DNA of 64,000 nt from Paraburkholderia sp. (GTDB lineage: Bacteria > Pseudomonadota > Gammaproteobacteria > Burkholderiales > Burkholderiaceae), in contig NZ_JAPWKB010000019.1 in assembly GCF_028283785.1 (NCBI RefSeq), positions 268,001-332,000 of the forward strand, given 5' to 3'. A program made the translations under genes and the position numbers. Every line of letters starts with the position of its first letter. Position 1 is the first letter of the stretch. This document shows, one piece after another, positions 7,350 through 16,863 of this stretch. Under the pieces are notes generated by a model that was given only the letters and a program-made list of their open reading frames with translations, was not told the DNA's origin and searched no databases.

Positions 7350-9284
7350 ATGACGGTGGATGCGCGCAGCGCAGTGTTCGCGCTGCTCGACGATTCCGGC
7401 TCGACGGATGAGCGACGGACAAGTCGTCTGTACACAGGCTATCTGCATCAAAGACGCTGCGCGAATCCGGCGCAGCTCGAAGCCGTGTGCAACGACGTGT
7501 CCGCCGACATCAACGGCGGGCTGTTTGCCGTAATGCTGGCCGACTACGCGTTCGGCCGCGACATGCAGCTCGGCACGCAACATCAGCACACCCGGCAGGA
7601 TCACGAAACGCAGCGCGGCGATGCCTCGTTGCGTTTTTTATTGTTCGAACGCTGCGTGAAGCTGTCGGCCGATGAGACCGACGCGTGGCTTGCGCAACAG
7701 GACGGCGGCGCGGTGGTGCCGTCGGCGGCGGGGATCGGCGGGGTGCGGGCGAGCGTCGACGCGGCGCAGTTCGAGCATGCGATCGCGTCGATTCACGAAG
7801 CGTTGTGCAATGGCGATTCGTATCAGGTCAATTACACGTACCGGCTCGGTTTCGACGTGTTCGGGTCGCCGACCGCGCTGTATCGCCGCGTGCGCGCGCG
7901 TCAGCCGGTGCCGTTCGGCGCGCTGATCGCGTTGCCGGACGACGAATGGATCCTGTCGTGTTCGCCCGAACTCTTTATCGAGAAGCACGGCGCGATGCTG
8001 CGCACGCGCCCGATGAAGGGCACCGCGCCCCGTTCTTCCGACCCGGTTACCGATCGGGCGGCCGCCGATTTTCTCGGCAGCGATCCGAAAAATCGCGCGG
8101 AAAACGTGATGATCGTCGATCTGCTGCGCAACGATTTGTCGCGGGTGGCGGAGCTCGGCTCGGTGTCGGTGCCGGCGCTGTTTTCGGTCGAGCCGTACGC
8201 ATCGGTGTGGCAAATGACGTCCACCGTTCAGGGCCGGTTGCGCGCCCGCACATCGTTCGCATCGATTCTTCGCGCGCTGTTTCCGTGCGGCTCGATCACG
8301 GGCGCGCCGAAGCATCGCACGATGCAATTGATCGACGCGCTGGAAAGCACGCCGCGCGGTCTCTACACGGGCGCGATCGGCTGGCTGGACGCGCCCGTCA
8401 ACAGCGGAATGCCCGCGCTGATTCCGAGCGTCGCGACCGCCGACGATTGCGGCGATTTTTGTCTCTCGGTCACGATCCGTACGTTGACGCTCGACGCGTC
8501 GGCGCAAGCGGGCGCGCGGCGAGGGCGTATGGGCATCGGTGCGGGCATCGTGCTCGACAGCGTCGCGGCCGATGAATTCGCGGAGTGCACATTGAAAGCA
8601 CGCTTTGTCACCGAGGCCGATCCCGGCTTCGAACTGTTCGAAACGATGTACGCGACCCGTGAAACCGGCGTGCGTCATCTCGAACGTCATCTGGCGCGGC
8701 TCGAAGCCAGCGCTACCTATCTGGCGTTCCGTTTCGACGAAGCCACGGTTCGCGCGCAACTCGCCGCGCAGTGCGCGGCGTTGCCGGCCGGGAGCGCTCA
8801 TCGAGTGCGGCTGGCGCTGGATAAACACGGCAATGTCGATCTGGTGACGGGTTTGCTCGCGCCGTTGCACGACGAAACGGCCGGCGTGCTGCTCGGACCG
8901 GATCACGGTTTTGCGACGATGCAATCCGGCGACGCGTTGCTGCTGCACAAGACCACGCGCCGCGCCGAATACGACCGCGGCTGGCACGAAGCCGAAGCAC
9001 ACGGCGCGTTCGACATGCTGTTTTTCAACGAGCGCGGCGAGTTGACCGAAGGCGGCCGTTCGAATGTATTCGTGAAGCTGGACGGCCAGTGGTGGACGCC
9101 GCCGTTGCGCGTGGGCGTGCTGCCGGGCGTGATGCGCAGCGTGCTGCTCGACGACCCCGCTCTGGGCGCCGCCGAGCGTGTGCTGTCGCGGGACGATGTG
9201 CTGAACGCCGAAGCGTTGATGATCTGTAACGCGCTGCGCGGTGCAATGCCGGCGCGCCTGCTCGATACGCCGCAGACGCGCTAG
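7350..9284 (+). CDS. pabB: Fused aminodeoxychorismate synthase component I / aminodeoxychorismate lyase (PabB-PabC)
   Basis: Encodes 644 residues. Residues about 1-415 form a chorismate-binding domain with PMKGTAPR at 221-228, ENVMIVDLLRNDL at 251-263 and PCGSITGAPK at 312-321, as in PabB. Residues about 425-640 are a class IV PLP aminotransferase fold starting FELFETMYATRETG, with likely PLP lysine K534 in LHKTTRR and the signature LTEGGRSNVF near 565-574, as in 4-amino-4-deoxychorismate lyase. Together they convert chorismate to p-aminobenzoate for folate synthesis, with ammonia normally supplied by PabA, which is not in the window. The N-terminal domain is PabB-like rather than TrpE because of the lyase fusion. 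The gene is convergent with panB. Confidence 0.93.
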   Translation: MTVDARSAVFALLDDSGSTDERRTSRLYTGYLHQRRCANPAQLEAVCNDVSADINGGLFAVMLADYAFGRDMQLGTQHQHTRQDHETQRGDASLRFLLFERCVKLSADETDAWLAQQDGGAVVPSAAGIGGVRASVDAAQFEHAIASIHEALCNGDSYQVNYTYRLGFDVFGSPTALYRRVRARQPVPFGALIALPDDEWILSCSPELFIEKHGAMLRTRPMKGTAPRSSDPVTDRAAADFLGSDPKNRAENVMIVDLLRNDLSRVAELGSVSVPALFSVEPYASVWQMTSTVQGRLRARTSFASILRALFPCGSITGAPKHRTMQLIDALESTPRGLYTGAIGWLDAPVNSGMPALIPSVATADDCGDFCLSVTIRTLTLDASAQAGARRGRMGIGAGIVLDSVAADEFAECTLKARFVTEADPGFELFETMYATRETGVRHLERHLARLEASATYLAFRFDEATVRAQLAAQCAALPAGSAHRVRLALDKHGNVDLVTGLLAPLHDETAGVLLGPDHGFATMQSGDALLLHKTTRRAEYDRGWHEAEAHGAFDMLFFNERGELTEGGRSNVFVKLDGQWWTPPLRVGVLPGVMRSVLLDDPALGAAERVLSRDDVLNAEALMICNALRGAMPARLLDTPQTR

Positions 9285-9302
9285 ACGAGCGGCGCCGGAC
9301 GC

Positions 9303-10118
9303 TTAGAACGTGTGTTCCGGACCGGGGAACGAACCGTCCTTGACCGCACGAACATAGGCCTCGATGGCCGCGAAAATGTTCGGCTGCCCTTGCATGAAAT
9401 CCTTCACGAAACGCGGTCGCTTGCCGGGGAAAATGCCCAGCATGTCGTGAAGCACCAACACCTGACCCGAACAGTCGATTCCCGCGCCGATGCCGATTGT
9501 CGGAATCGAAACCTGTTGCGTCACTTCGCTGGCGAGCAGCGTGGGAATCGCTTCCATCAACAGAAGTTGCGTGCCCGCATCCTGAAATGCGCGTGCGTCG
9601 CGCAGCAACTGGTTTGCGCCGGCTTCGGTCTTGCCTTGCACCTTGAAGCCCCCAAACGCGTGCACCGATTGCGGCGTCAGCCCGATGTGCGCGCAGACCG
9701 GAATCGAGCGTTCGATCAGAAACCGTACGGTATCGGCGAGCCATTCACCGCCTTCCAGTTTGACCATTTGCGCGCCCGCGCGCATCAGTTCGACCGAGCT
9801 CGCATACGCGTCCTCGGGCGTGCCGTAGGTGCCGAACGGCAAATCGGCAATGATCAGCGCCGACGGCTTCGCGCGCACCACGCACGCGGTGTGATACGCG
9901 ATGTCGGCGAGCGACACCGGCAACGTGGTGGTATGTCCCTGCACGACATTGCCGAGCGAATCGCCGATCAGCAGCGTGTCGACACCCGCACGATCCAGCA
10001 ACGAAGCGAAGCTCGCGTCGTAGCAGGTCAGCATCGTGATCTTTTCGCCGGCGTCGCGCATCGCCTGGAGCTTCGGCACCGTGATGGCTTTGCGACTCGT
10101 TTCCTGCAAATACGTCAT
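9303..10118 (-). CDS. panB: 3-methyl-2-oxobutanoate hydroxymethyltransferase
   Basis: Encodes 271 residues. PanB transfers a hydroxymethyl group from 5,10-methylene-THF to ketoisovalerate, the first committed step of pantothenate synthesis. Visible signatures are ITMLTCYDASFASLLDRAGVD (27-47, the metal and substrate site includes the Asp in CYDA and IGDSLG at 51-56), GHTTTLPVSL, and IADLPFGTYGTPEDAYASS. The ATG at 10118 starts the family-like MTYLQETSRKAITVPKLQ; upstream codons look non-coding. It is the last gene of a six-gene minus-strand run and lies 64 bases after the deoxynucleoside kinase. Confidence 0.97.
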   Translation of the reverse strand: MTYLQETSRKAITVPKLQAMRDAGEKITMLTCYDASFASLLDRAGVDTLLIGDSLGNVVQGHTTTLPVSLADIAYHTACVVRAKPSALIIADLPFGTYGTPEDAYASSVELMRAGAQMVKLEGGEWLADTVRFLIERSIPVCAHIGLTPQSVHAFGGFKVQGKTEAGANQLLRDARAFQDAGTQLLLMEAIPTLLASEVTQQVSIPTIGIGAGIDCSGQVLVLHDMLGIFPGKRPRFVKDFMQGQPNIFAAIEAYVRAVKDGSFPGPEHTF

Positions 10119-10182
10119 AGGTGAATCCGTGAAAAAGAGGGAGCACGCGCGGTGAGCCGGACGACCGCCGAAGCGGTTGCAC

Positions 10183-10863
10183 TTACAGCGCGGTGCCTTT
10201 GACAAAGAACTCTTTACGCCCGCGCATCGTTTCGATGCGTTCGGCGAGCAGCGCGAGGTCTGCGTCCGATTCGAGCGGGTTCAGATGTTCCGCGTTGACC
10301 GTCAGCACGGGCGTGCTGTCGTAGTGATAGAAAAACTCGTTGTACGCGTCGCACAGCGCGCGCAGATAGGCGTCGCTGATATGCAGTTCCATCGGGATCG
10401 CGCGCTTCTGGATGCGCGTGAACAGCACTTCCGGACTCGCCTGCAGATAGACGACGAAATCGGGTGCGGGCGCGGGTGTGTCGATGCGGGCGGCGAGGGC
10501 GCGATACAGCTGCCATTCGTCGTCCTGCAAGGTCAGCCGCGCGAAGATGTCGTTCTTCTGCGTCATGAAATCCGCGACCAGCGGCGTGCGCTGGATTTGC
10601 GCGGTCGCCACTTCTTGCGCCTGCTGCGCGCGCTGCAACGCGAAATGCAGCTGGACCGGCAGCGCGTAACGCGCGGTGTCGCGATAGAAGCGTTCGAGAA
10701 ACGGATTGTCCTGCGGCTGTTCGAACAGCGTGCTCATCGACCAGCGTTCGGCCAGCCGACGCGCCAATGACGTCTTACCGACGCCGATCGGCCCTTCGAT
10801 TGCGAGGTATTGGAACGGTGCGCGGAAATCCGGTGCGGTGACCGTCAGCGGCGTCGCGTTCAT
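10183..10863 (-). CDS. Deoxynucleoside (deoxyadenosine/deoxycytidine) kinase family protein
   Basis: Encodes 226 residues. A P-loop GPIGVGKTS at 24-32 begins the kinase fold, preceded by the strand FQYLAIE. The segment FEQPQDNPFLERFYRD matches the substrate-lid region of dNK family enzymes, and PDFVVYLQASPEVLFTRI is the classical strand near the LID. These enzymes phosphorylate deoxynucleosides for salvage. In many beta-proteobacteria this gene sits between folK and panB, as here. It overlaps folK by four bases (ATGA), which implies translational coupling. Substrate preference cannot be read from the sequence. Confidence 0.88.
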   Translation of the reverse strand: MNATPLTVTAPDFRAPFQYLAIEGPIGVGKTSLARRLAERWSMSTLFEQPQDNPFLERFYRDTARYALPVQLHFALQRAQQAQEVATAQIQRTPLVADFMTQKNDIFARLTLQDDEWQLYRALAARIDTPAPAPDFVVYLQASPEVLFTRIQKRAIPMELHISDAYLRALCDAYNEFFYHYDSTPVLTVNAEHLNPLESDADLALLAERIETMRGRKEFFVKGTAL

Positions 10864-11435
10864 GAGCAGCGGCCTTTCGCGGACGCGCCGTTCGCTGCGT
10901 CGGCGGGTTCGCCGGCGTCATTCGCGGACAGCGCGTTGAGCATCGGACACTGACACGGCGATTTCATTTTTTCGATGCGCTGATCGGCGACGTGCGCGAG
11001 GAACGTGTCGGCGCGGCCTTGTTGCGGAATGGTCAATGCAGCGTCGATTTCGAGCAGCGGCACGAGCACGAACGCGCGCTCGGTGAGACGCGGGTGCGGC
11101 ACGATTAGGTCGGGTTCTTCGATGGATTGCTCGTCGAACAGCAGGATGTCGATGTCGAGCGTGCGGGGCGCGTTGCGGTAAGGACGCTCGCGGCCGAAGT
11201 GATGTTCGATCTGCTGGCATAACGCCAGCAGACGATGGGGCGTCAACGTCGTATCGATCTTCACGACGCAGTTGAAGTAGTCATCGCCGCCCGCGTCGAT
11301 CGGCGCGGTGCGATAGAGGCTCGATTTGGCGAGCACGGCGATGGTGTGCTGTTGTGCGAGACACACCACCGCGTCTTTCAGGGTCTGGCGCGCATCCCCG
11401 AGGTTCGCGCCGAGGCCGAGATAAGCAACCGTCAT
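10860..11435 (-). CDS. folK: 2-amino-4-hydroxy-6-hydroxymethyldihydropteridine pyrophosphokinase
   Basis: Encodes 191 residues. HPPK transfers pyrophosphate from ATP to 6-hydroxymethyl-dihydropterin in folate synthesis. Family motifs are present: YLGLGANLGD near residues 5-14, SSLYRTAPI near 38-46, and the metal-binding signature RTLDIDILLF near 93-102 with the following VPHPRLTERAFVLVPLLEI. The C-terminal 40 residues beyond the HPPK core include a CQC segment and an Ala-rich tail and are not conserved in the enzymes I know. It is 48 bases after pcnB and overlaps the kinase gene by four bases. Confidence 0.96.
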   Translation of the reverse strand: MTVAYLGLGANLGDARQTLKDAVVCLAQQHTIAVLAKSSLYRTAPIDAGGDDYFNCVVKIDTTLTPHRLLALCQQIEHHFGRERPYRNAPRTLDIDILLFDEQSIEEPDLIVPHPRLTERAFVLVPLLEIDAALTIPQQGRADTFLAHVADQRIEKMKSPCQCPMLNALSANDAGEPADAANGASAKGRCS

Positions 11436-11483
11436 GGCATAACTTCCTGCAACTTTCGTTCGACGACGACCGGGGCGCGTGCG

Positions 11484-13100
11484 TCAGCTTTCGTGCGGAC
11501 CGTCGTCGTGGTCTGAGTCGTGGTCCGCGTCGTCCGCTGGTTGCTCGCTACCCGAGCCGCCTTCCATGGCACCTTCCGCCTTGCGTCGTGCGCCGCTGCG
11601 GCGCCGGCGTTTGCGTGGTGCGCGATCCTTGCCGCCTTGCGTGAGCAAGGTTTCGCGCGCTGTGGGGTCGGCTTCGCTGAACTCGGTCCACCAGACACCG
11701 ACCGCTTCGTCGAGTTCGCCCGACGCGCAGCGCAACAGGAGGAAATCATACCCTGCTCTAAATCTTTGGTGTTCCAGCAGCTTCAGCGCACTGCGGCCCG
11801 AGCGTTTTTCGAGGCGCAATTGCAGACCCCAGATTTCGCGCATGTCGGCGGAGAAGCGCTTGTGGATCGCCAGCTTTTCCGTCTGCATGTCGAGCACGTC
11901 GTCCATCGCGCGATGCAGCGCGGGAACCGGATACTCGCCGTTCGCTTCGTACTGTTGCCAGCGCTGTTGCACGTCGTGCCACAGCAGCGTCGCGAACAGG
12001 AAACCCGGCGACACCGGCTTGCCCGCGGCGACGCGCGCATCCGTGTTGGTCAGCGCGAGCGTGATGAATTTCTCGCCGGTGGGCTGTTCGAGGACCACGT
12101 CCAGCAGCGGCAGCAGACCGTGATGCAGACCTTCCTGACGCAGTCGCTTCAGGCAGGCGAGCGCGTGGCCCGACAGCAGCAGCTTCAGCATTTCGTCGAA
12201 CAGACGCGCGGCGGGCACGTTGTTGATCAGGTCGGCCATCTCGACGATCGGCGCGCGGGTCGCGTCTTCGATCTCGAAGCCGAGTTTCGCTGCGAAGCGC
12301 ACCACACGCAGCATCCGCACCGGATCTTCGCGATAACGCGTGGCAGGATCGCCGATCATCCGCAGCAGGCGCGCGCGCATGTCGGCCATACCGTTGTGAT
12401 AGTCGAGCACGGTCTGCGTGGCCGGATCGTAGTACATCGCGTTGATCGTGAAATCGCGACGCGTGGCGTCTTCGTGCTGCTCGCCCCACACGTTGTCGCG
12501 CAACACGCGGCCGCTCGCATCTACCGCGTGCGTGCGGCGATCGAGTTCGTCGCGCTTCAGACGGCGCGGCGGCGCGGCGTCGGCGGCGGGCGGATCGACC
12601 AGCGCGCGGAACGTCGAGGTCTCGATGATTTCCTGGCCGAACTGCACGTGCACGATCTGGAACCGGCGACCGATGATCCGCGCGCGGCGGAACAGCTTTT
12701 GCACCTGATCCGGCGTGGCGTCGGTCGCGACGTCGAAGTCTTTCGGCGCGATCCCGAGCAGCAGATCCCGCACCGCACCGCCGACGATAAACGCACGATG
12801 ACCGGCCTGTTGCAGACCTTCGGTCACGCGAATCGCGTTGCGGGAAATCAGCGACGGGTCGATGCCGTGGACGTCGGCGGGAATGATCACCGGCGTGTCG
12901 GGATCGCGCGCGGTCTTGACGGCGGGGCGCGCCGGCTTCTTGCGCGGTTTCGCGGGAGTGGAGGTGTGCTCGCCGGACGCGTCAGCGTGGCGGGTGTCTT
13001 CGGCGTCGCGTGAGGCGCGCCAATCTTCCGGGGGCGTCGAAGTGTCGTCGCCGGAGGCCGGATCCTGTCCGAACAGCTTGCGGATGAGTTTTTTGATCAC
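11484..13100 (-). CDS. pcnB: Poly(A) polymerase I
   Basis: Encodes 538 residues. PcnB adds 3' poly(A) tails that promote RNA decay. The nucleotidyltransferase core has GGAVRD at 107-112 and the catalytic DFD at 121-123, followed by RRFQIVHVQFGQEIIE and GRVLRDNVWG, which separate it from CCA-adding enzymes. The head domain contains RRDFTINAMYYD and RYREDPVRMLRVVRFAAKLGF. The N-terminal 70 residues and a C-terminal basic tail (APRKRRRRSGARRK) are low-complexity extensions, the latter probably RNA-binding. It overlaps the upstream HAD gene by four bases and precedes folK. Confidence 0.96.
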   Translation of the reverse strand: MIKKLIRKLFGQDPASGDDTSTPPEDWRASRDAEDTRHADASGEHTSTPAKPRKKPARPAVKTARDPDTPVIIPADVHGIDPSLISRNAIRVTEGLQQAGHRAFIVGGAVRDLLLGIAPKDFDVATDATPDQVQKLFRRARIIGRRFQIVHVQFGQEIIETSTFRALVDPPAADAAPPRRLKRDELDRRTHAVDASGRVLRDNVWGEQHEDATRRDFTINAMYYDPATQTVLDYHNGMADMRARLLRMIGDPATRYREDPVRMLRVVRFAAKLGFEIEDATRAPIVEMADLINNVPAARLFDEMLKLLLSGHALACLKRLRQEGLHHGLLPLLDVVLEQPTGEKFITLALTNTDARVAAGKPVSPGFLFATLLWHDVQQRWQQYEANGEYPVPALHRAMDDVLDMQTEKLAIHKRFSADMREIWGLQLRLEKRSGRSALKLLEHQRFRAGYDFLLLRCASGELDEAVGVWWTEFSEADPTARETLLTQGGKDRAPRKRRRRSGARRKAEGAMEGGSGSEQPADDADHDSDHDDGPHES

Positions 13101-13783
13101 GAGGGTTGAAAGAGTTCGAGGATGCGCCAGCCTTTGGATTGCGCGTGGGCGCGCAACGTGTCATCGGGATTGGTCGCGATCGGGTCCGTGACTTTTTCGA
13201 GCAACGGGATATCGTTGTGCGAATCGCTGTAGAAATAACTGCGATCGAAGTCGGACCACGTTTTGCCGAGCGACGCGAGCCATGCCTCGGTACGCACGAT
13301 CTTGCCTTCCTTGTAGCTGGGCGTGCCGGTTGGGCGGCCCGTGAACGGCGAATGCGGCTGGCCGTCGGTGGTTTCCACTTCGCAGCCGATCAGCTTGTCG
13401 ACGCCGAACACGTCGGCGATCGGGCCGGTGATGAATTCGTTGGTAGCGGTGACGATACAGCAGAGATCGCCGGCGTCGCGATGTTCGCGCACCAGTTCGA
13501 GCGCGACCGGTGCGATGGTCGGCACGATCACGTCGTTCATGTAGCGCTTGTGCAGATCGGACAACTCCGCGCGCGAGTATTTCGTCAGCGGCGTCAGCAT
13601 CGCGACCAGGTACGCGTGAATATCGAGCCGGCCGGCTTTGTAGTCGGCGAAAAAGGCGTCGTTTTCACGCGCGAAGCTTTCGGCGTCGACCATGCCGTGC
13701 TTCACCATGAAGCGGCCCCATTCGTGGTCGCTGTCAGTGGGGATGAGCGTGTGGTCGAGGTCGAAGAGAGCGAGGTTAGTCAT
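13097..13783 (-). CDS. HAD-superfamily IB phosphatase (SerB-like hydrolase)
   Basis: Encodes 228 residues. HAD motif I is DLDHT with nucleophile Asp8 and acid/base Asp10. Motif II is the Thr in IVTATNEF. Motif IV is SYFYSDSHNDIPLL with the Mg-binding acidic pair. The helical cap between motifs I and II is of the C1 type used by phosphoserine-phosphatase relatives. The true substrate is unknown; related proteins are annotated as HAD-IB hydrolases or histidinol-phosphatase. The gene overlaps hda by eight bases upstream and pcnB by four bases downstream, so it is within the same transcript. Confidence 0.88.
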   Translation of the reverse strand: MTNLALFDLDHTLIPTDSDHEWGRFMVKHGMVDAESFARENDAFFADYKAGRLDIHAYLVAMLTPLTKYSRAELSDLHKRYMNDVIVPTIAPVALELVREHRDAGDLCCIVTATNEFITGPIADVFGVDKLIGCEVETTDGQPHSPFTGRPTGTPSYKEGKIVRTEAWLASLGKTWSDFDRSYFYSDSHNDIPLLEKVTDPIATNPDDTLRAHAQSKGWRILELFQPS

Positions 13784-14531
13784 GGGGGCCTATTTTACTT
13801 GAAGCGGCTGAAGCGTTAGCGGTTCGCGGATCGTCGACGCCGGGCGAGGCCAGCATCGTGCGCAACAGCGGCAACGTGACGGCGCGTTTCTGCTCGAGCG
13901 AGAAGCGGTCGAGCGCGTCGAGCAGGCCCATCAGGCTCGGCATGTCGCGCCGGAAATGCGTCAGCAGATAGGCGGGAACGTCGTCGGCGAGGGCAATGCC
14001 ACGCTCTTTCGCGGCGTGCTTGAGCACGGCGGCTTTGCCTTCGTCGGCGAGCGGCGCGAGATGGAACACCAGACCCCAGCCGAGCCGCGTGCGCAGGTCT
14101 TCACGCACCGCGAGCCCGATCGGCGCGGCGTTGCCGGTGGCGACCAGCGCGCTGGTCGGATGCGCACGCACTTCGTTGAACAGATTGAATAGCGCGATCT
14201 GCTGCGCGCCAGACAGGCGGTCGCAATCGTCGATCGCATACAGCGCGACGCGCGGATCGAACGCGAACGCGGCCAGACTGCTCTGCGGGCCGGCGAAATG
14301 CGCGTGTCCGGGCGGCGCTTCGTGAACCAGCGCCTGCAACAGATGAGTACGGCCGCAACCGGTTTCGCCCCAGATATAAAAGGAGCGATCGGGCACCGGA
14401 CCGGCGGCGAGCGCCGTGTCCAGTTCGCGCAGGCGCGTGACGAGTTCAGCGTTCGCGCCGGCAAAGAAGTTGTCGAATGTCGATGGCGGCGGGGTGCCGA
14501 GATCGAGCGTCAATTGACGAAGCACAGTCAT
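13776..14531 (-). CDS. hda: DnaA regulatory inactivator Hda
   Basis: Encodes 251 residues. It is a single AAA+ domain similar to DnaA domain III, with N-terminal LRQLTLDLGTPPPSTFDNF. The QLTLDL string is the clamp-binding motif that links Hda to the DNA polymerase beta clamp for RIDA. Walker A reads GETGCGRTHLL, with Arg where most AAA+ proteins have Lys; an Arg also occurs in E. coli Hda. Walker B is ALYAIDDCDRL. The ATG at 14531 puts the clamp motif at the extreme N-terminus; a longer version would hide it. It is the first gene of the minus-strand operon and diverges from purM. Confidence 0.93.
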   Translation of the reverse strand: MTVLRQLTLDLGTPPPSTFDNFFAGANAELVTRLRELDTALAAGPVPDRSFYIWGETGCGRTHLLQALVHEAPPGHAHFAGPQSSLAAFAFDPRVALYAIDDCDRLSGAQQIALFNLFNEVRAHPTSALVATGNAAPIGLAVREDLRTRLGWGLVFHLAPLADEGKAAVLKHAAKERGIALADDVPAYLLTHFRRDMPSLMGLLDALDRFSLEQKRAVTLPLLRTMLASPGVDDPRTANASAASSKIGPHD

Positions 14532-14692
14532 AAAACCGGAAAATGGGCCGAAGGCGATTTCTACGTATAAAGCACGCCGACTATCGGGTGGCGCGGACAC
14601 GGCGTAGGAATCGGAGAGTTCGGCTGCAAGGTTGTTCTTTGGTGTCGTCGGACCCGACAGCGGCAAATTCCAGCCAAGCGGCCGTCATCGGT

Positions 14693-14698
14693 TAAAAT
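14693..14698 (+). promoter_or_regulatory. Candidate -10 box for purM
   Basis: TAAAAT lies 31 bases before the purM ATG in the divergent hda-purM gap. A good -35 at 16-18 bases upstream is not seen, so this is tentative. Confidence 0.3.
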
Positions 14699-14728
14699 CG
14701 TATTTTACCGACCTTCTCGCTCTTCCCC

Positions 14729-15784
<1,056 letters not shown>

Positions 15785-15812
15785 GTTTTAGGCTGATTCC
15801 GCTGCTGTTCTG

Positions 15813-15848
15813 AAAAAGGCCGTCCAGGTGATCCTGGACGGCCTTTTT
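15813..15848. terminator. Bidirectional intrinsic terminator between purM and miaA
   Basis: Perfect 11-bp stem GGCCGTCCAGG (15818-15828), loop TGAT, CCTGGACGGCC (15833-15843), flanked by five A on the left and five T on the right. It can end both purM (plus) and the mutL-miaA transcript (minus). Confidence 0.92.
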
Positions 15849-15888
15849 CGTTGTCGCCGCTGACGCCGCGTGTTCCAGCGCGACCCGT

Positions 15889-16863
15889 TCAGGTTTCCGG
15901 CGTCCGCAACACCGATTCCACCGCGCGCACCGCACGCTCCGTCGCATCGGCCGCGCAGCAATCCACCACCGTGCGTTCCATGCCGCGCAGCCAGGTCAAC
16001 TGACGCTTGCACAGCTGCCGCGTCGCGAACACGCCTTTGTCGCGCATCGTCGGATAGTCGCACGCGCCGTCGAGATATTCCCAGGCCTGTCGATAGCCGA
16101 CGCAGCGCATCGACGGCAAACCGAGATGCAAATCGCCGCGCGCGCGCAAGCCTTCCACTTCGGCCAAGAATCCATCCCGCAGCATCGCGTCGAAGCGTCG
16201 TTCGATCCGGGCGTGCAATACGCTGCGATCCGACGGCTCCAGCGCTACCGGCACGAAGCGCCAGTCGCGCGCGGCGTCGTCGATGCGGGCGGGCGCGGCC
16301 AGCAACGCGGACATCGTGTGTCCCGTCAGCATGAACACTTCGAGCGCGCGCTGGACCCGCTGCGAGTCGTTCGGTGCGAGACGGGCAGCCGTCACGGGAT
16401 CGACCTGCGCGAGCCGCGCGTGCAACGCCGGCCAGCCGTCGCGGGCCGCGTCGGAATCGAGCGACGCGCGAACCTCGGCGTCGGCCGACGGCAAATCGTT
16501 GAGGCCTTGGGTCAGCGCGCGGTAGTACAGCATCGTGCCGCCCACCAGCAACGGCGTGCGGCCGCGCGCCGTAATGTCGGCGACGAGGCGCAACGTGTCG
16601 GCGCGAAAATCGGCGGCGGAATAAGCATCCAGCGGATCGACGATATCGATCAGATGATGCGGCACGGCGGCCAGTTCGGCCGCGTTTGGCTTCGCGGTGC
16701 CGATATCCATTCCGCGATACACCAGCGCCGAATCGACGCTGATGATTTCGACCGGCCGCCGCGACGCGAATGCGAGCGCGGCCGCAGTCTTGCCCGACGC
16801 GGTCGGACCGAGCAGGCAGGCAACAGGGGTTGGCGAATTCGCCGTCATCCGCGACTCGCTCAT
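15889..16863 (-). CDS. miaA: tRNA dimethylallyltransferase
   Basis: Encodes 324 residues. MiaA adds dimethylallyl to A37 of tRNAs reading UNN codons. It has the P-loop LLGPTASGKTAAAL at 17-30, the tRNA/DMAPP-site strings ISVDSALVYRGMDIGTAKP and HHLIDIVDP, and the second-domain signature PLLVGGTMLYYRALTQGL. RQLCKRQLTWLRGM near the end is also typical. I chose the ATG at 16863 because it overlaps the mutL stop as ATGA, giving translational coupling; an ATG five codons further in is also possible. Confidence 0.96.
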   Translation of the reverse strand: MSESRMTANSPTPVACLLGPTASGKTAAALAFASRRPVEIISVDSALVYRGMDIGTAKPNAAELAAVPHHLIDIVDPLDAYSAADFRADTLRLVADITARGRTPLLVGGTMLYYRALTQGLNDLPSADAEVRASLDSDAARDGWPALHARLAQVDPVTAARLAPNDSQRVQRALEVFMLTGHTMSALLAAPARIDDAARDWRFVPVALEPSDRSVLHARIERRFDAMLRDGFLAEVEGLRARGDLHLGLPSMRCVGYRQAWEYLDGACDYPTMRDKGVFATRQLCKRQLTWLRGMERTVVDCCAADATERAVRAVESVLRTPET

